From Trochalopteron elliotii (lineage: Eukaryota; Chordata; Aves; Passeriformes; Leiothrichidae), in assembly GCA_024734555.1 (NCBI GenBank), contig JANPWX010019236.1:605262-669261 (forward strand): a DNA stretch of 64,000 nucleotides. The letters are read 5' to 3'. Positions 1 to 11,060 of the stretch are shown piece after piece (position 1 is the first letter of the stretch; each line of letters opens with the position of its first letter). The notes below the pieces were generated by a model. That model searched no databases. It was not told where the DNA came from and saw nothing but the letters and a program-made list of their open reading frames with translations. The translations under genes were made by a program, and so were the position numbers.

Positions 1-558
1 CACTGACCCACAGCCCTGCTGGGCCACACTGACCCACGGCCCTGCTGGGCCACACTGACCCACAGCCCTGCTGGGCCACACTGACCCACGGCCCTGCTGG
101 GCCACACTGACCCACAGCCCTGCTGGGCCACACTGACCCACGGCCCTGCTGGGCCACACTGACCCACGGCCCTGCTCAGGCCACGCTGACCCACGGCCCT
201 GCTCAGGCCAGGATGACCCACGGCCCTGCTGGGCCACACTGGCCCACGGCCCTGCTCAGGCCAGGCTGGCCCACGGCCCTGCTGGGCCACACTGACCCAC
301 GGCCCTGCTGGGCCACACTGACCCACAGCCCTGCTGGGCCACACTGACCCACAGCCCTGCTGGGCCACACTGACCCACGGCCCTGCTCAGGCCACACTGA
401 CCCACAGCTCTGTTCAGGCCACACTGACCCACGGCCCTGCTGGGCCACACTGACCCACGGCCCTGCTCAGGCCACGCTGACCCACGGCCCTGCTCAGGCC
501 AGGATGACCCACGGCCCTGCTCAGGCCACGCTGACCCACAGCCCTGCTCAGGCCAGGC
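1..558. repeat. 26/27-bp GC-rich minisatellite, truncated by the window edge
   Basis: About 21 tandem copies of a unit reading CACTGACCCACRGCCCTGCT followed by either GGGCCA (26 bp) or CAGGCCA (27 bp). Substitutions are mostly CpG-type (CACGG/CACAG) plus a few unit-specific changes such as GGATGACCC at 211 and 502. Those two variant units are about 291 bp apart with similar neighbours, which suggests an 11-unit higher-order repeat. The array starts at base 1, so it probably continues to the left. The short open frames across it on the minus strand are translations of the repeat, not a gene. No function can be read from it. Confidence 0.95.
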
Positions 559-3500
559 TCAGGCTGACTCCAAAACGTCCCCAGCTTCCCCCGTGGTCCA
601 AGCGTGCCCCACCCGGCTGCCCAGTGAGCAATGCCTCAGGGTGGCCTCAAAAGGTGCCAAGGCCACTGCAGCCACCAGCACCTCTGAGGTGCTCACAGCT
701 GCACCCAGCCCACCCCTGCCAGCCTCACGGGCCACCTCAGCCACAGCCAGTCACAGGAACGGGATGGCCATGGCAACAACACCTTGTGCCTCCTCGCTGG
801 GATTCACAACCAGAAGAGAGGGAGCACAGCATGCAGCTGGAAGACAGGACTAAGCTCAGAGAATGGAAAAGGAAATTTCTCTAGTCCTGGAAACTTATCA
901 AAAGGAAAAAATATTCAGTGTGGTGTTTGTCTGCAGCCACTGAACCTTTCTTGCTTGCAATATTAGAAGATATTAAAGCTGATCAAATGAGAATTATCAG
1001 CAAATTTGTCACTTGCTTTTCAGCCAGAGGCTGAGAGGCGAGTCGCAGAGGGTTTCTGGGCATTCCCAGGTTACCCTGGAAGGAATGTGGGGTTGTATTT
1101 AAAACCAAAGTTCACCTCCTCAGCACCATACAATAGCTTCAGCCCTCCAAAGCAATTGTTCTCACTGAGAATCTTCCTGCACCTAAGGGCTCTCTGTAAT
1201 AAAATATGGATGCAGTATTAATTAAATATAGATGCAATTTCCTCCTCCTTTCTCTCGTTAGCTGCTATCAAGAACATTAGTGCGGGTGCCTAAGGAAAGC
1301 CTGGCTAACGGGGAGCAGCTACCACACTAATTAGGCACCGTGCTCCATCAGCCAGGCACAGGCCCAGCAAACAACCACCTGACTTCTCCCCTCACCATTC
1401 CCACACACCGGCTCTGCCCGTGGGCTCCAGCTCAGCTCCAGGGACAGGAGGAGGCACATTGAACAGAATGGGGGTACCTCTGACCCCAAGAGGGTTTTGG
1501 TGGAGCTCCCCAAATGCAACACGAGTTGTGTCTGTGCTGAAGACGCTGCTAATGTTTGCAAAGCATTTGAGGATGTGCTTGGCAGCATTGCCATCTTTGG
1601 GAAAGGCTAAGGGAAAGCCACTGCCAAGGAACAGTGTGGCCAGGAATCAGCTGCCAGAAATTCCTTCCCCAGCAGACAGTCTGCTCAGAGTGCTCCAGCT
1701 AAACAAAGCAAATCCTGAGCTGATGGCGGTGCTTTAGACTGCTGGGCCCAGCCCCACCTTGAAGCCACTGAAAAGAGGGACCAACCCCCCTGCAAGAACA
1801 GTAAACCCAGTGAGCAAGAGGGAAGGACCCTGCCACTAAAACCCTTTGCTTTTACTGTCAGACTAAGAGGACTCCAACCTCCCTCCCCCATCCTGGCTGG
1901 GCAATTTGACAGAAGCTTTGCATCTGAAGTTGTATCAGTGGGACAACAAAAATATTTCAAAACAAGACTGTAGAATGAAAAGGCCAAAGCAGGGATAGGG
2001 CACTGGCTGCAAGACTCATGTATGAGTGGGGAGACCCATCTTCCCAGTGCTGCACTGTGGCTCATGAACCACTTCTTGTGATGCCATTTTCTGTACCATG
2101 TGAGAGCAGCCTTCCTCCATCTCCACCCGCTCCAGTTTAGCTAATTACCACTTAATGTCCTCTATGTGTACAAAGGGAGCACTGGTACTTCCTGACCTCA
2201 CAGGTATGCGTGTGTCTGCATGTATGAAGATAAATATATTAAAGATTGGGAGGCATTCAGGCCCTGGGCCAACGGGAGCCATATAAGTGCCAAAGAGACT
2301 AAGACAAATGAGGGCCATATAAAAAGATGGCTGGAGAGCTGCAGCCCTCAGGCTACAGGCAAGAAAGGGGCAGGGGCAGGGACAAACCGTGGGAAAGAGC
2401 CCTGTTTGAAGTCCCTGACAGAGCAGCAGAGTGCCAAGGGAGCATGGAGCAAACCCCTGCTCCTCACACTGTGAGCTGTGCTGACACCCCTGCCATCAGG
2501 AGGCAGCCCATGAAGCAAGAGGAAGGGTCGTCCAGGAGAAGGCCAGCTTTAGAGCAACAGTTGATAAGGGAGCCCAGTGACATGCAAGAGCCCTGCCACC
2601 ACCTCTGGAGAGGTGCCAGAGGTGTAAAATGGCTTTGGCTCCCAGCACAGACAGGTCCTGGGCTCTCCTGGCACTGCCCCCACCTCTTGATGCACACAGG
2701 TTAAGCAGGGAAGCAAGGACTGAGCAAGCAGAGGTGTCCCCACTCAGTCCATGACACACGGACAGTCACCAGGGGCAGATCCACCCCCTACCTGCCTCTG
2801 CATCCCAAAACTGGGTGGACTTCAGTCTCCAGCTCTGTCAATCCTGCCACGAAATGCACTTTACAAAGTGTCATAAATCATAAAACGCATCTCCCCCTCA
2901 GATCCACTGCCTCTTCTGCAGCTACTGAGGAGGAAAAAAGGCACCCGGGAGAAATCCGGCCCACAAAGGTTCACAAAAGACTGCACACAGCGCCTTACTG
3001 GCAAAGAGAGAAAAAAGAACAGAGGAGGTAGAGACTGTAAGAGGTTAGAGGGAAAAGCAGCAATATCCTTTGAGAGCTCCCTGAGCTTTTCTGCCTGGTA
3101 AGCTTTGGGGATCTCTCTCAGCTTTCAAGAAGAAGGCAGCAGCATTTTTCAGAGGGAAAAACCCCATAACATCGAAGGGACACAGATCCTAACCATCAAA
3201 ATAAGTTGTAAAGGATGATTTTTGCCACAGTGGGTCTGCAAAGCATCTCCCAAGACTCCAGCTGGTTAAACCAGGGGAGAGACCAAGAGGATCTGCTCTC
3301 CATTTCTTCACTCGTACACCCACACACTGCTAAAGCAACACCTCCTCTCGGGTTTATTATTTAACATTTTTTAAGGCAGTACCCAGAGGCCCCTCCCAGA
3401 TCTGCAATAATGTGCAAAACACACTGACAGTTCCACCCCCAAAGATATTTAAAACCAAACCACAGAGCACAGCAAGGGAAAGGGAACGGGCAGAGGGATG

Positions 3501-4204
3501 GGGACAGAAAATACCTCTTTAAATTCGCAGCAGCCAAGAGCAGAGTCACAGAGCTGATTAAAGGAAGTGGAGATGCATTTCAGTGAGAGAACTCTGTCTA
3601 ATTACCTTATCAAAGCCTAGGTTCATGCACACCTCTGTGGGAACCAAACTGTGATAACAGTTTCCCAGTCTAGCAAAGGCCTGACAGAAGCACAAGTTAA
3701 ACACAGTCTGACTGGGCAAGAAGTCACTTACCACAGGTGACAGCGATGCAGATCCTCCACTACAGTTTCTTAATGAAAACAAAGCAGATTGTTTGGAAAA
3801 GCCCTTATTAAAAAAAAAACCCTATTCAAATTCACTCATTTCAGGAAAATCCTGTTGCCTGTTTGGGAGAAGTGATCACAACAGAATTAAACACAGCTTT
3901 CCCTGTGGTACAAGGATTAATCAAATTGGAAAGTATTTAATAGTGGGGTAAAGGATCACAAAAAGGACTAGAATGCAGCAACAATACATATTTGCTCCCG
4001 TTTATTTCATAGGAAGAAGGAAGAGGTTTCTATATCTCTCCAGAATCTTAAACTGCTCTAAGATAAAAATGAAGTTCTTCATATATTCCATACAAACAGA
4101 CTGCAATATATTGATGCTTAGTTTTTGCCCGGGGCTTGGAAAAGTTTGCAGCATTGCCATGCTCTACAAGTTTTCAGTTTAAACACTCCCTCCATTCTCA
4201 CCAA

Positions 4205-4205
<1 letters not shown>
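559..4205. other. Non-coding DNA, no gene seen
   Basis: 559-860 is GC-rich single-copy flank of the minisatellite. From about 900 the composition becomes mixed. Around 1220-1345 there are TAATTA-type AT-rich motifs (ATTAATTAAATA, ACACTAATTAGG) in otherwise unique sequence. Open frames reach only about 125 codons, occur on both strands and overlap each other. None has a recognisable domain or splice-bounded shape. No tRNA, rRNA or clear transposon was seen. Confidence 0.55.
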
Positions 4206-4238
<33 letters not shown>

Positions 4239-4250
4239 CAAAAAAAAAAA
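4206..4250 (+). repeat. Poly(A) tract
   Basis: 31 uninterrupted A residues, then CCC and a further run of A to 4250. There is no recognisable element or AATAAA-bearing processed copy immediately upstream, so a retrocopy tail is not supported. It is a slippage-prone simple repeat and a likely length polymorphism. Confidence 0.95.
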
Positions 4251-5271
4251 GGAAAGATCTTAAGTCAATGAATTTGATATGGATGCAAAGCAGAGAAGGC
4301 TTTTTCTAGGGGAATTAATCTTCCCTTTGGCTCGTCTCAGAGTGATGCAGCAAAGCCAAAATTGCACACATCCACACAGGATGATGGAGTAGTTTAGGAA
4401 CCAGATAACCCAGAGGTTTTGCCTGCAGATGCTGCCTGCAGGGACTCAAGGGTATCAGCTCTCAGCTCTATCCAACATCTACCAAAACTACCATTAACAT
4501 GTAAGTTTAGGACAACTGAAGTCTTAAAACATTTGACAATATGACCAAATCTCACATACCCAAAAATCACCATGAACTTCCTGAAATCTACATCTCACTG
4601 TACTCTGCCTCCAAACTTTCACTCCATTTTGGTTTCTTCTTTGGTTGTTGATTTTTGGTTTGTTTTTAACTTTTGGAAGAACATTAACACACTCAGAAGT
4701 CCTCTAAAAAACTGAAACTTGTGGGGAAGAAAAAAAAAATCAGTGCATTACAAAAATTGTAACCCCAACACCCACCTGGATGTGCTGAACTGCCTGCAAC
4801 AATTTCAGGTGGTGGCAAAGGACTTGATCCAAGTACTTCCACCACACTGACCAAATCATGACTGATCATTTTTAGGGCAGGTTTTAAACACACCATGGGT
4901 CTTTAATGGTCTTTACCTCCCTTCTGTTCCTGTATTAAATCTTTTCCTGGGCTGCAATGCTAAAGAAACATAAGCAGAGTGAGGACCTTATTTTCATGTA
5001 TCATACTAAATTGTATATCATAAATATAGTAATAAATACAGCTAAAATCTGTTATTTCCAAAATTTCTGCAATGTAGAAATCATCTGAGGTAAAAGAAAA
5101 CAGAGTAGCAAAATCAGCAGCTAACATTACTTTTTGAAACATAATAAATCAAATATTTCACCTAGACTTAACCAAAAAAGATTTAGCCAAAAGAAAAAAA
5201 ACAACCAAAAAACACACAGTTGCTTGAGCCTCAGAAGACATTTATGCTGTTAAAACAATGTCTTCACTGCC
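4251..5271. other. Non-coding DNA, no gene seen
   Basis: Unique AT-rich sequence with a T/G-rich stretch at about 4625-4675 and short A runs at 4729 and 5197. Only open frames of 60-70 codons are present. No repeat family was recognised before the CR1 fragment that follows. Confidence 0.5.
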
Positions 5272-5516
5272 TAGAGAATCTTGGAATGGACCTTAAATAT
5301 CATCTAGTGCTAGGTCCCAGCCATGGGCAGGGACACCTCCCACTGTCCCAGGCTGCCCCAAGCCCCAGAGTCCAGCCTGGCCCTGGACACTCCAGGGATC
5401 CAGGGCAGCCACAGCTTCTCTGGGCACCCTGTGCCAGGGCCTGCCCACCCTCACAGGGAACAATTCCTTCCTAATATCTAACCTAAGTATACCCTTTCAG
5501 CTTAAAGCCACTAAGC
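5272..5516 (-). mobile_element. CR1 LINE, 3'-end fragment, antisense
   Basis: On the plus strand this reads as the reverse complement of the avian CR1 3' terminal region. In order it shows a GAATCTTGGAATGGACCTTAAA block, ATCATCTAG, CCATGGGCAGGGACACCTCCCACT, CCAGCCTGGCCCTGGACACTCCAGGGAT, CTTCTCTGGGCACCCTGTGCCAG, CACCCTCACAGGGAACAATTCCTTCCTAATATCTAACCTAA, and a C/T-rich tail. This is the usual 5'-truncated form of CR1, covering the end of ORF2 and the 3' UTR. A small deletion near 5290 removes part of the usual spacer. The protein-coding part is absent, so it is a dead copy. Confidence 0.9.
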
Positions 5517-8500
5517 ATTGAGCTTTTGCAAAGAGAAAGGACTGCCAGTTAGACAGGTGCCCCTTGACAAACAAACCATTCCAGGGCAGCAACTGGAAGA
5601 GCTTTAGGGGTTTAAGTGAGAAGGACACTCTACCCTTTTGGAGCTGGTCTTTCATTATTTCTGTTGAAAGTGAGAATCCAGTGCAGTGGGAGGGAGAGCC
5701 CCACCCCAGATCTAATCTTGCCATTTCTGCTCCACAGGATTTTGCTTAACTACATCTGCACCTCCTTGAAAGCAACAGCACAGCAAACCAGAGACTGTGG
5801 TGAAGATCACTGGGCTAAACCTTTCTGCTTCCTGTCCCATGGAAGGGACCACTGAGGAAAACAGCTCTTGCCCTCCTGTTGTAGTGGGATGTGATTCAGT
5901 AGGTCTTAGAAGTTTTGGTTCAGCTTTTCTCTCCCCTTAAGCCCAGGAATGCCATGTCCAGTGGAAATCACCCCCAGCACGCTGGACACAACCCCCAGAC
6001 TGAGGGCAAGCAGTGCTAAAGGCAAACAGGGCACCCTGGCACACTGCAGCTGCAGTCTGAGGCAGCCTCAGTGAGCCAAGGACTGCTCCAGCTAATTCAG
6101 CTGGTCCCCAATCAAGACACGGGCTCACACAGAGCTCATTTCCCTTTGTTTGTCCTCCCAGGCCCAACAGCAGCACACAATGACAGGGCACATCCCCAAC
6201 AGGGTCAAGCGAGCCAGGACAATAAGGGGAACAAGACAAACAGATTTCCCCTTTGTGGCGTTACTCTTGATTTTTCAAGCATCCAAAGTTACAGGGAAAT
6301 TACTATAAATTTGAGGAGAAACTGAAACTTGGCTCTTTTCCTTATGTTTGCATCTAAAAATAAGAGGGGGAAGAAAGAGAGAGGAAAGACCCTCACCTTT
6401 GGTATTTGTTCCTTGCTGGTTTCATACTTTAGAAACCTAGACTTAAGACAAGCGGGCTAACAGGAGCTGTCAAACTTGCACCATCACGTCTCTGTGGCTC
6501 CTCCGAGTGACACTCTGACATGAAACTTCTGCTACTGTCCAAAGGAAAAAAAAACAGGGCAGAAGTTGAAAACACAGCTGAACCTGAGAGAAGTGGAAGC
6601 TTACACAGCAGGAGATGTCTGTCTGGCACAGAGCTCCCAGCCCAGGTGAGCAGAGCCCAGTGCTGGATCCCCCGGCAGAGCCGGCAGAGGCTCTCAGCGG
6701 CCCGGCCACCGCTAGAGGAGGTCAGAGTGCCACAGAGAAGGGGCCACGCGTCCCACAGCTCTGGGAGACAAATGACAGCCTGAACTACCACAAACTGACT
6801 CTGCGCTCCCTTCTTACCGTTTATATTTTCGTGACCGAGGAGTCTCCTCAGTTTTAATGAAATGCAGCAGGAGCTGGGGGAGATGACATGACACGCACAC
6901 CCAAGGTATCTCTAAATTTTATTTAAAACCCAAGGGATCCCAAACCCATGACAGCACTTAAGAGTCATCACTAATGATGTTAAATCATGATGTTTCAGAG
7001 AATTTCAGCTCCAGAAATCAAGCAGCTGCAAGACAGAGTTACCTATTTTTTTTAAATAAAAGTTGAAAGTTTCCATCCCTTCTATTCCTTTCTAAAATCC
7101 CCACAGAAAGTCTTCAAAACATGAGCTGAATACAGAATAAAAGTTGACAAACCAAGACAGCAGGACAGCCTTCAAAAGGACTCCAATTTAAACATAAAAG
7201 ATAATCTTCCCATTTTGAGGATCATCTCATCATTTTGGGTGGACACAATCACTAATTTTCAAGGGTACAGGACTGCTTATTTTGTGGGCAAGTTTCTAAC
7301 ATTGGTGGAACGGACAAAAAGCTGTCATTTGAAAAGACAGCAGTACTGCCAGTTTCAGACTGTGGCTGCAGTTTCAGAGCCATGACTTGTTTACCTACCA
7401 AAAATTCTCAGATCCTTAAAGGAGCAGAATGGTTTCTAAGGCTTCAAGCCTACCTCTCTGAGCAGTATATTTGACTGTATCCCACTTCATCTGGTGCTAT
7501 GCTGGAATTCCAGCTCCTAGGCATGCTTTGAGGATGGCAGAACCCAATCTCCCACCACCCTGACAGACTCAAAGGCACAAGGCTCCCTGTGGCTGCAGCA
7601 TGGGGCTCTTCTCTGAGGACAAGGATGGGCTCATTCTCTGCACAAGATGCTTGGATGGAGCTCCTGAAAAAGGAATTTGCTACTGCAAGATGCACATCAC
7701 AAAAAGAGCTAGTCCTGCAGCTCTGCTGCAATCCCCAAAAAGGGAAAATTCCCATGGTAATGCCATAAGAATTCAGCTGGAGAGAATGGGAGAACATGCA
7801 TTATTAAGTAATAGTCAACAGCATGTGTAGGGACTGTGCATTATGCCAGCTACAAGTCTAATTATTTATGTCTGTACACAAGGCCCACACATACAAACAC
7901 ACACATGCCTATATACATTTAGGGAGAACAGATTTTACTTTTTGGCATTGTGAGTCCTTTCACAATATTTTTCCACTTAGAAACCCATAGGGAGCAAGTT
8001 CTCTGTTTCAAACAAAGAACAAACACATAAAGTCTCTCAGTTGTGAAAGCAAGTCCTTCAGCAGCAAATATGCCAACTGCAGCCCACAGCGTTAGACTGA
8101 AATTTCAGCAAAAAACCAATAATACACACTTTTTCTGGTACATAGTTGACCATAGGCAGTATGCTGAGGCACTAAATAAAAAACAAAAACAAGCAAAAAA
8201 ATAATTGATAAGACAAAAAAAACTTTTCAAAGCATGACATTTAAGAAACATCTTAGAGAATAAGCTCTTCTCCAGCCTCCAGAGTGTTTTCTCACCTGCA
8301 ATATCAATCACAGTAGCCAGAACTCAAGAATTAGGATGCAGCAGAGCACTACTCTGGAACATGATATTTTAACATAATGGTGGCCATTTCTGAGCTTAAA
8401 ATAAACAGTACTACTTAACTGTAAAATAAACTCTACAGGCTCTTCCAAATAGCTCCATCAACTTGGATTAAATAGTATACATTTCATGTGGCAAGAGGTA

Positions 8501-8611
8501 CACCATATTCAGTGCTGAACTTAGCTATTTTAAAAATTAATTAGGCAATTATACACATGGGGAAACTGTTCTAGTAATTTAGCTGCTTAATCAAATCCCA
8601 GGTACCAAATT
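5517..8611. other. Non-coding DNA, no gene seen
   Basis: Mixed-composition unique sequence. Short open frames of up to 120 codons lie on both strands around 6430-6860 and 7450-7830. They overlap in antisense and show no domain or conserved motif. A loose CA-rich patch lies near 7870-7910. From about 8330 the sequence becomes AT-rich. No RNA gene or transposon was recognised. Confidence 0.5.
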
Positions 8612-8692
8612 ATGGACCTGATCCTGCAGCTCTTATTCAAGTCAAACTCCTATTGATGTCAGTGGGAGTTTTGCCTAATTAAAGATCAGGAC
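8612..8692. repeat. Old amniote palindromic interspersed repeat (copy 1)
   Basis: Imperfect palindrome. The outer arms are CCTGATC (8617-8623) and GATCAGG (8684-8690). The inner arms are AAACTCC (8644-8650) and GGAGTTT (8665-8671), around a TATTGATGTCAGTG centre. The pattern 'gacctgatcctgc ... attga-gtca-tgggagttttgcc ... gatcagg' is one I associate with very old repeats common in turtles and crocodilians and rare in birds. The exact family name is not certain. The copy is decayed and has no coding capacity. Confidence 0.55.
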
Positions 8693-10999
8693 ATACACAC
8701 GTGCAAGGCTGCTTTTAAACTGTGGCTTTGAATTGAGTCCCAGGAATATGAATATGGCTCTGAATCCCAAATCGTTGCCTACAAGTTTCTCACGTGAGAC
8801 TTTGGGTATATTAATATATATTTTTCCTAAGTCTGGCTCAAATTAACTTCTAGGTAAAGTCTGGAGATTTAGCTAAAGATTCTTACAAGGCCCAATGGCA
8901 AACTGACCTAGTTTTGCAATTTTATTTTAAAACCAATTAAATACTGCCACAAAACAAGAAGCAGATTGTAAAAATATCACCTAGGAATCGCACTTAGCTG
9001 TAAGAGCTGGGTTTGTGTTATTGTTTGGAACAGTGCAGTCCACATGAAGTGTCTCCAAGGGGTCAGCTCAGTATGTTCCCAAAAGGGACTGTCACAAAAA
9101 AAGGTTCTGGCTGGTATGCCCAAGTTCCTGCAACAGAAGTACGTGAGGAGGAGTATTTGGGGTGGAGGAGGAAGAACAGCGTCCTCCCCTCACACTCTTC
9201 AGTCCCAGCCACCAACCACCAAAGAGCCCTTGTGGGGTGCACTTGAGGCAGGGGCAGACTGGGCTCAGGGGTTGTGAGAGAGAACTGCCTTCACTCCTGG
9301 CTGCTCCTGCTGATGTTGGTGCTGACACCTTTAGAGCAGCTGGACTGACAGACTCTGCTGATTCTGCCTCTGCAGAGGCCCTGCTGATGTGTCAAGGGGC
9401 ACACACACAGGCATCACAGGCTAGGAAAAGGTGAACCAAAATCAGTCAACAAGCAAGAAATCTGGTGGAGCAGAAGATTACTAAACACTGACAGTTGGCT
9501 GGTTAGTATTAGATGCTTAGAGAAATGTCTGTCAAAAAACCATGGAACTGGACAGACACCCAGATCCCTTCTGCTTAGTGGTAAGGAAGAGCAGAAAAAC
9601 ACTTTTTCTTTTAAGCAAAATAGAAACAACACTTTTCAGTGAGCACTGGGTTGTCTGTGCATTTGCTAAGTTACGCCCTCAAAGCAGGAAGGACAAGACC
9701 TTGTACGTGTCTGAAGATAGAAGGAAATCACAATTCTGTCTAATATACTGGAGCAATTGACCATGAAAAGGTTACATGTTAGGAAATAATTATCTCTAGA
9801 CACAGCTACTGACAAGGTCAGTGTCCACAAGGATTATTTCCTGTGCCTGCTGCCTGGAAGGGAGGTGGGTCTCCCGACTCTCCCAGCCCCACATTTCACT
9901 GATGCTAATGGCACTTGTGCACTGAGTGGCCCAGCAGCTGAAGCAGATAACCAGGAGTGAAGGGGTTAAGTGCCTGTCACAATAGAAACCTCTGGGGGCA
10001 CTTGACCTTTTCACATTTTTTATTCAGGAATGAGCATCTTGTGCCTGTTGGAGGAAGTTCATCTACATTTGTCCTCATTCTTCACCCTGTTTGTGTATTG
10101 TCCCTTCCCTTCATTCAGTGCCCCAGTGTCCCATTAAGTACCAAGCAACCTCTGTTGATGAATATGAATTTAGAGCAAAGATAGAGGGGACACAAGTACT
10201 GCATATTGATCAAGTGACTTACAAGGAATTTAAACATATTCAAGGCATATGTTTCTGCCAAATAGCTTCCTACACATGTAATACTCACCTGTCAGTACTT
10301 TGGAATGAAGAGGAAGAAAATCACAGATAGTGAACAGAAGCACTATGGTAGCTGGAGCAACAGTCTGACAAGAGCATTAAAGATGCTGAAATGCTAAAAA
10401 AAGACTAAATCACAGCACTGACTTCCACATGCTAAAGAACGTGCCACAAGAGAAGGCACAGCGATACCTGCCCTTGGTCTTTTGTTCAGCAATTAAGACT
10501 GAATTCCTCTGTTCCAAGAGGGAGGGTCTGCAAACCTCTCTGGCTGCAAATCAGTCAAGGAGGATAACTCCAGAATGAGTTTGTCACCGTCTGTTTCATT
10601 TAGAGGCAGATACTCTGAAAAGGTGAAAGCAATATTCAAGACCTTGATCCTGCTGGGATCAAGGACAGTTTTGCATTGGCTTAAATAAGAGCGGGCTCTA
10701 GTCTTAGAGCACATGTGTCCAATTTGTTGATGTTTTGGGTTCAAATAAAAAACAAATCTCAAGTCTTCCCTGCATGGGAGTTTCAACCACATTCTTCCAC
10801 TGGGGGAGAGCACCAGGGCTTAGACAAGAAAGAGTTTCTGAATGATCTAAGTGAATGGTCTTGAGGAGACTGGCATTACTGTGAGCTTTGAACACAACTA
10901 CAGAGGGTCTTTTATAGATGTACTCCAGAGGGGAGATCCTCAGATGGGTCCTTTAATGCCTACCCCCATATGCAATCCAGATGAAACTCTTTATCGGAT
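8693..10999. other. Non-coding DNA, no gene seen
   Basis: AT-rich to about 9000, then mixed. Open frames reach about 106 codons (10493-10813, minus strand) and have no recognisable domains. No transposon, RNA gene or tandem repeat was recognised. Confidence 0.5.
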
Positions 11000-11060
11000 G
11001 GGGCCTGGATCTTGCTCCCATTACAAGTTCTGCCACTGAATTCAGTGGGAGCAGACCTAT
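11000..11060. repeat. Old amniote palindromic interspersed repeat (copy 2)
   Basis: GGGGCCTGGATCTTGCTCCCATTAC is followed by TTCTGCCACTGAATTCAGTGGGAGCAGACC. The arms GCTCCCA (11014-11020) and TGGGAGC (11046-11052) can pair. An inner palindrome, CCACTGAATTCAGTGG, is perfect. It has the same vocabulary as the other palindromic repeats in this window ('gatc-tgctcccatt', 'actga-ttcagtggga'), so I place it in the same broad group of ancient amniote repeats. The family assignment is unverified. Confidence 0.5.

Noticed and set aside
203..450. Repetitive short proteins on the minus strand of the left minisatellite
   Set aside because: They are direct translations of a 26/27-bp tandem repeat, with frame changes caused by unit length. 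There is no evidence of expression.
1..558. CRISPR-like array
   Set aside because: Units are contiguous 26/27-mers without unique spacers, in a vertebrate-type genome. It is an ordinary minisatellite.
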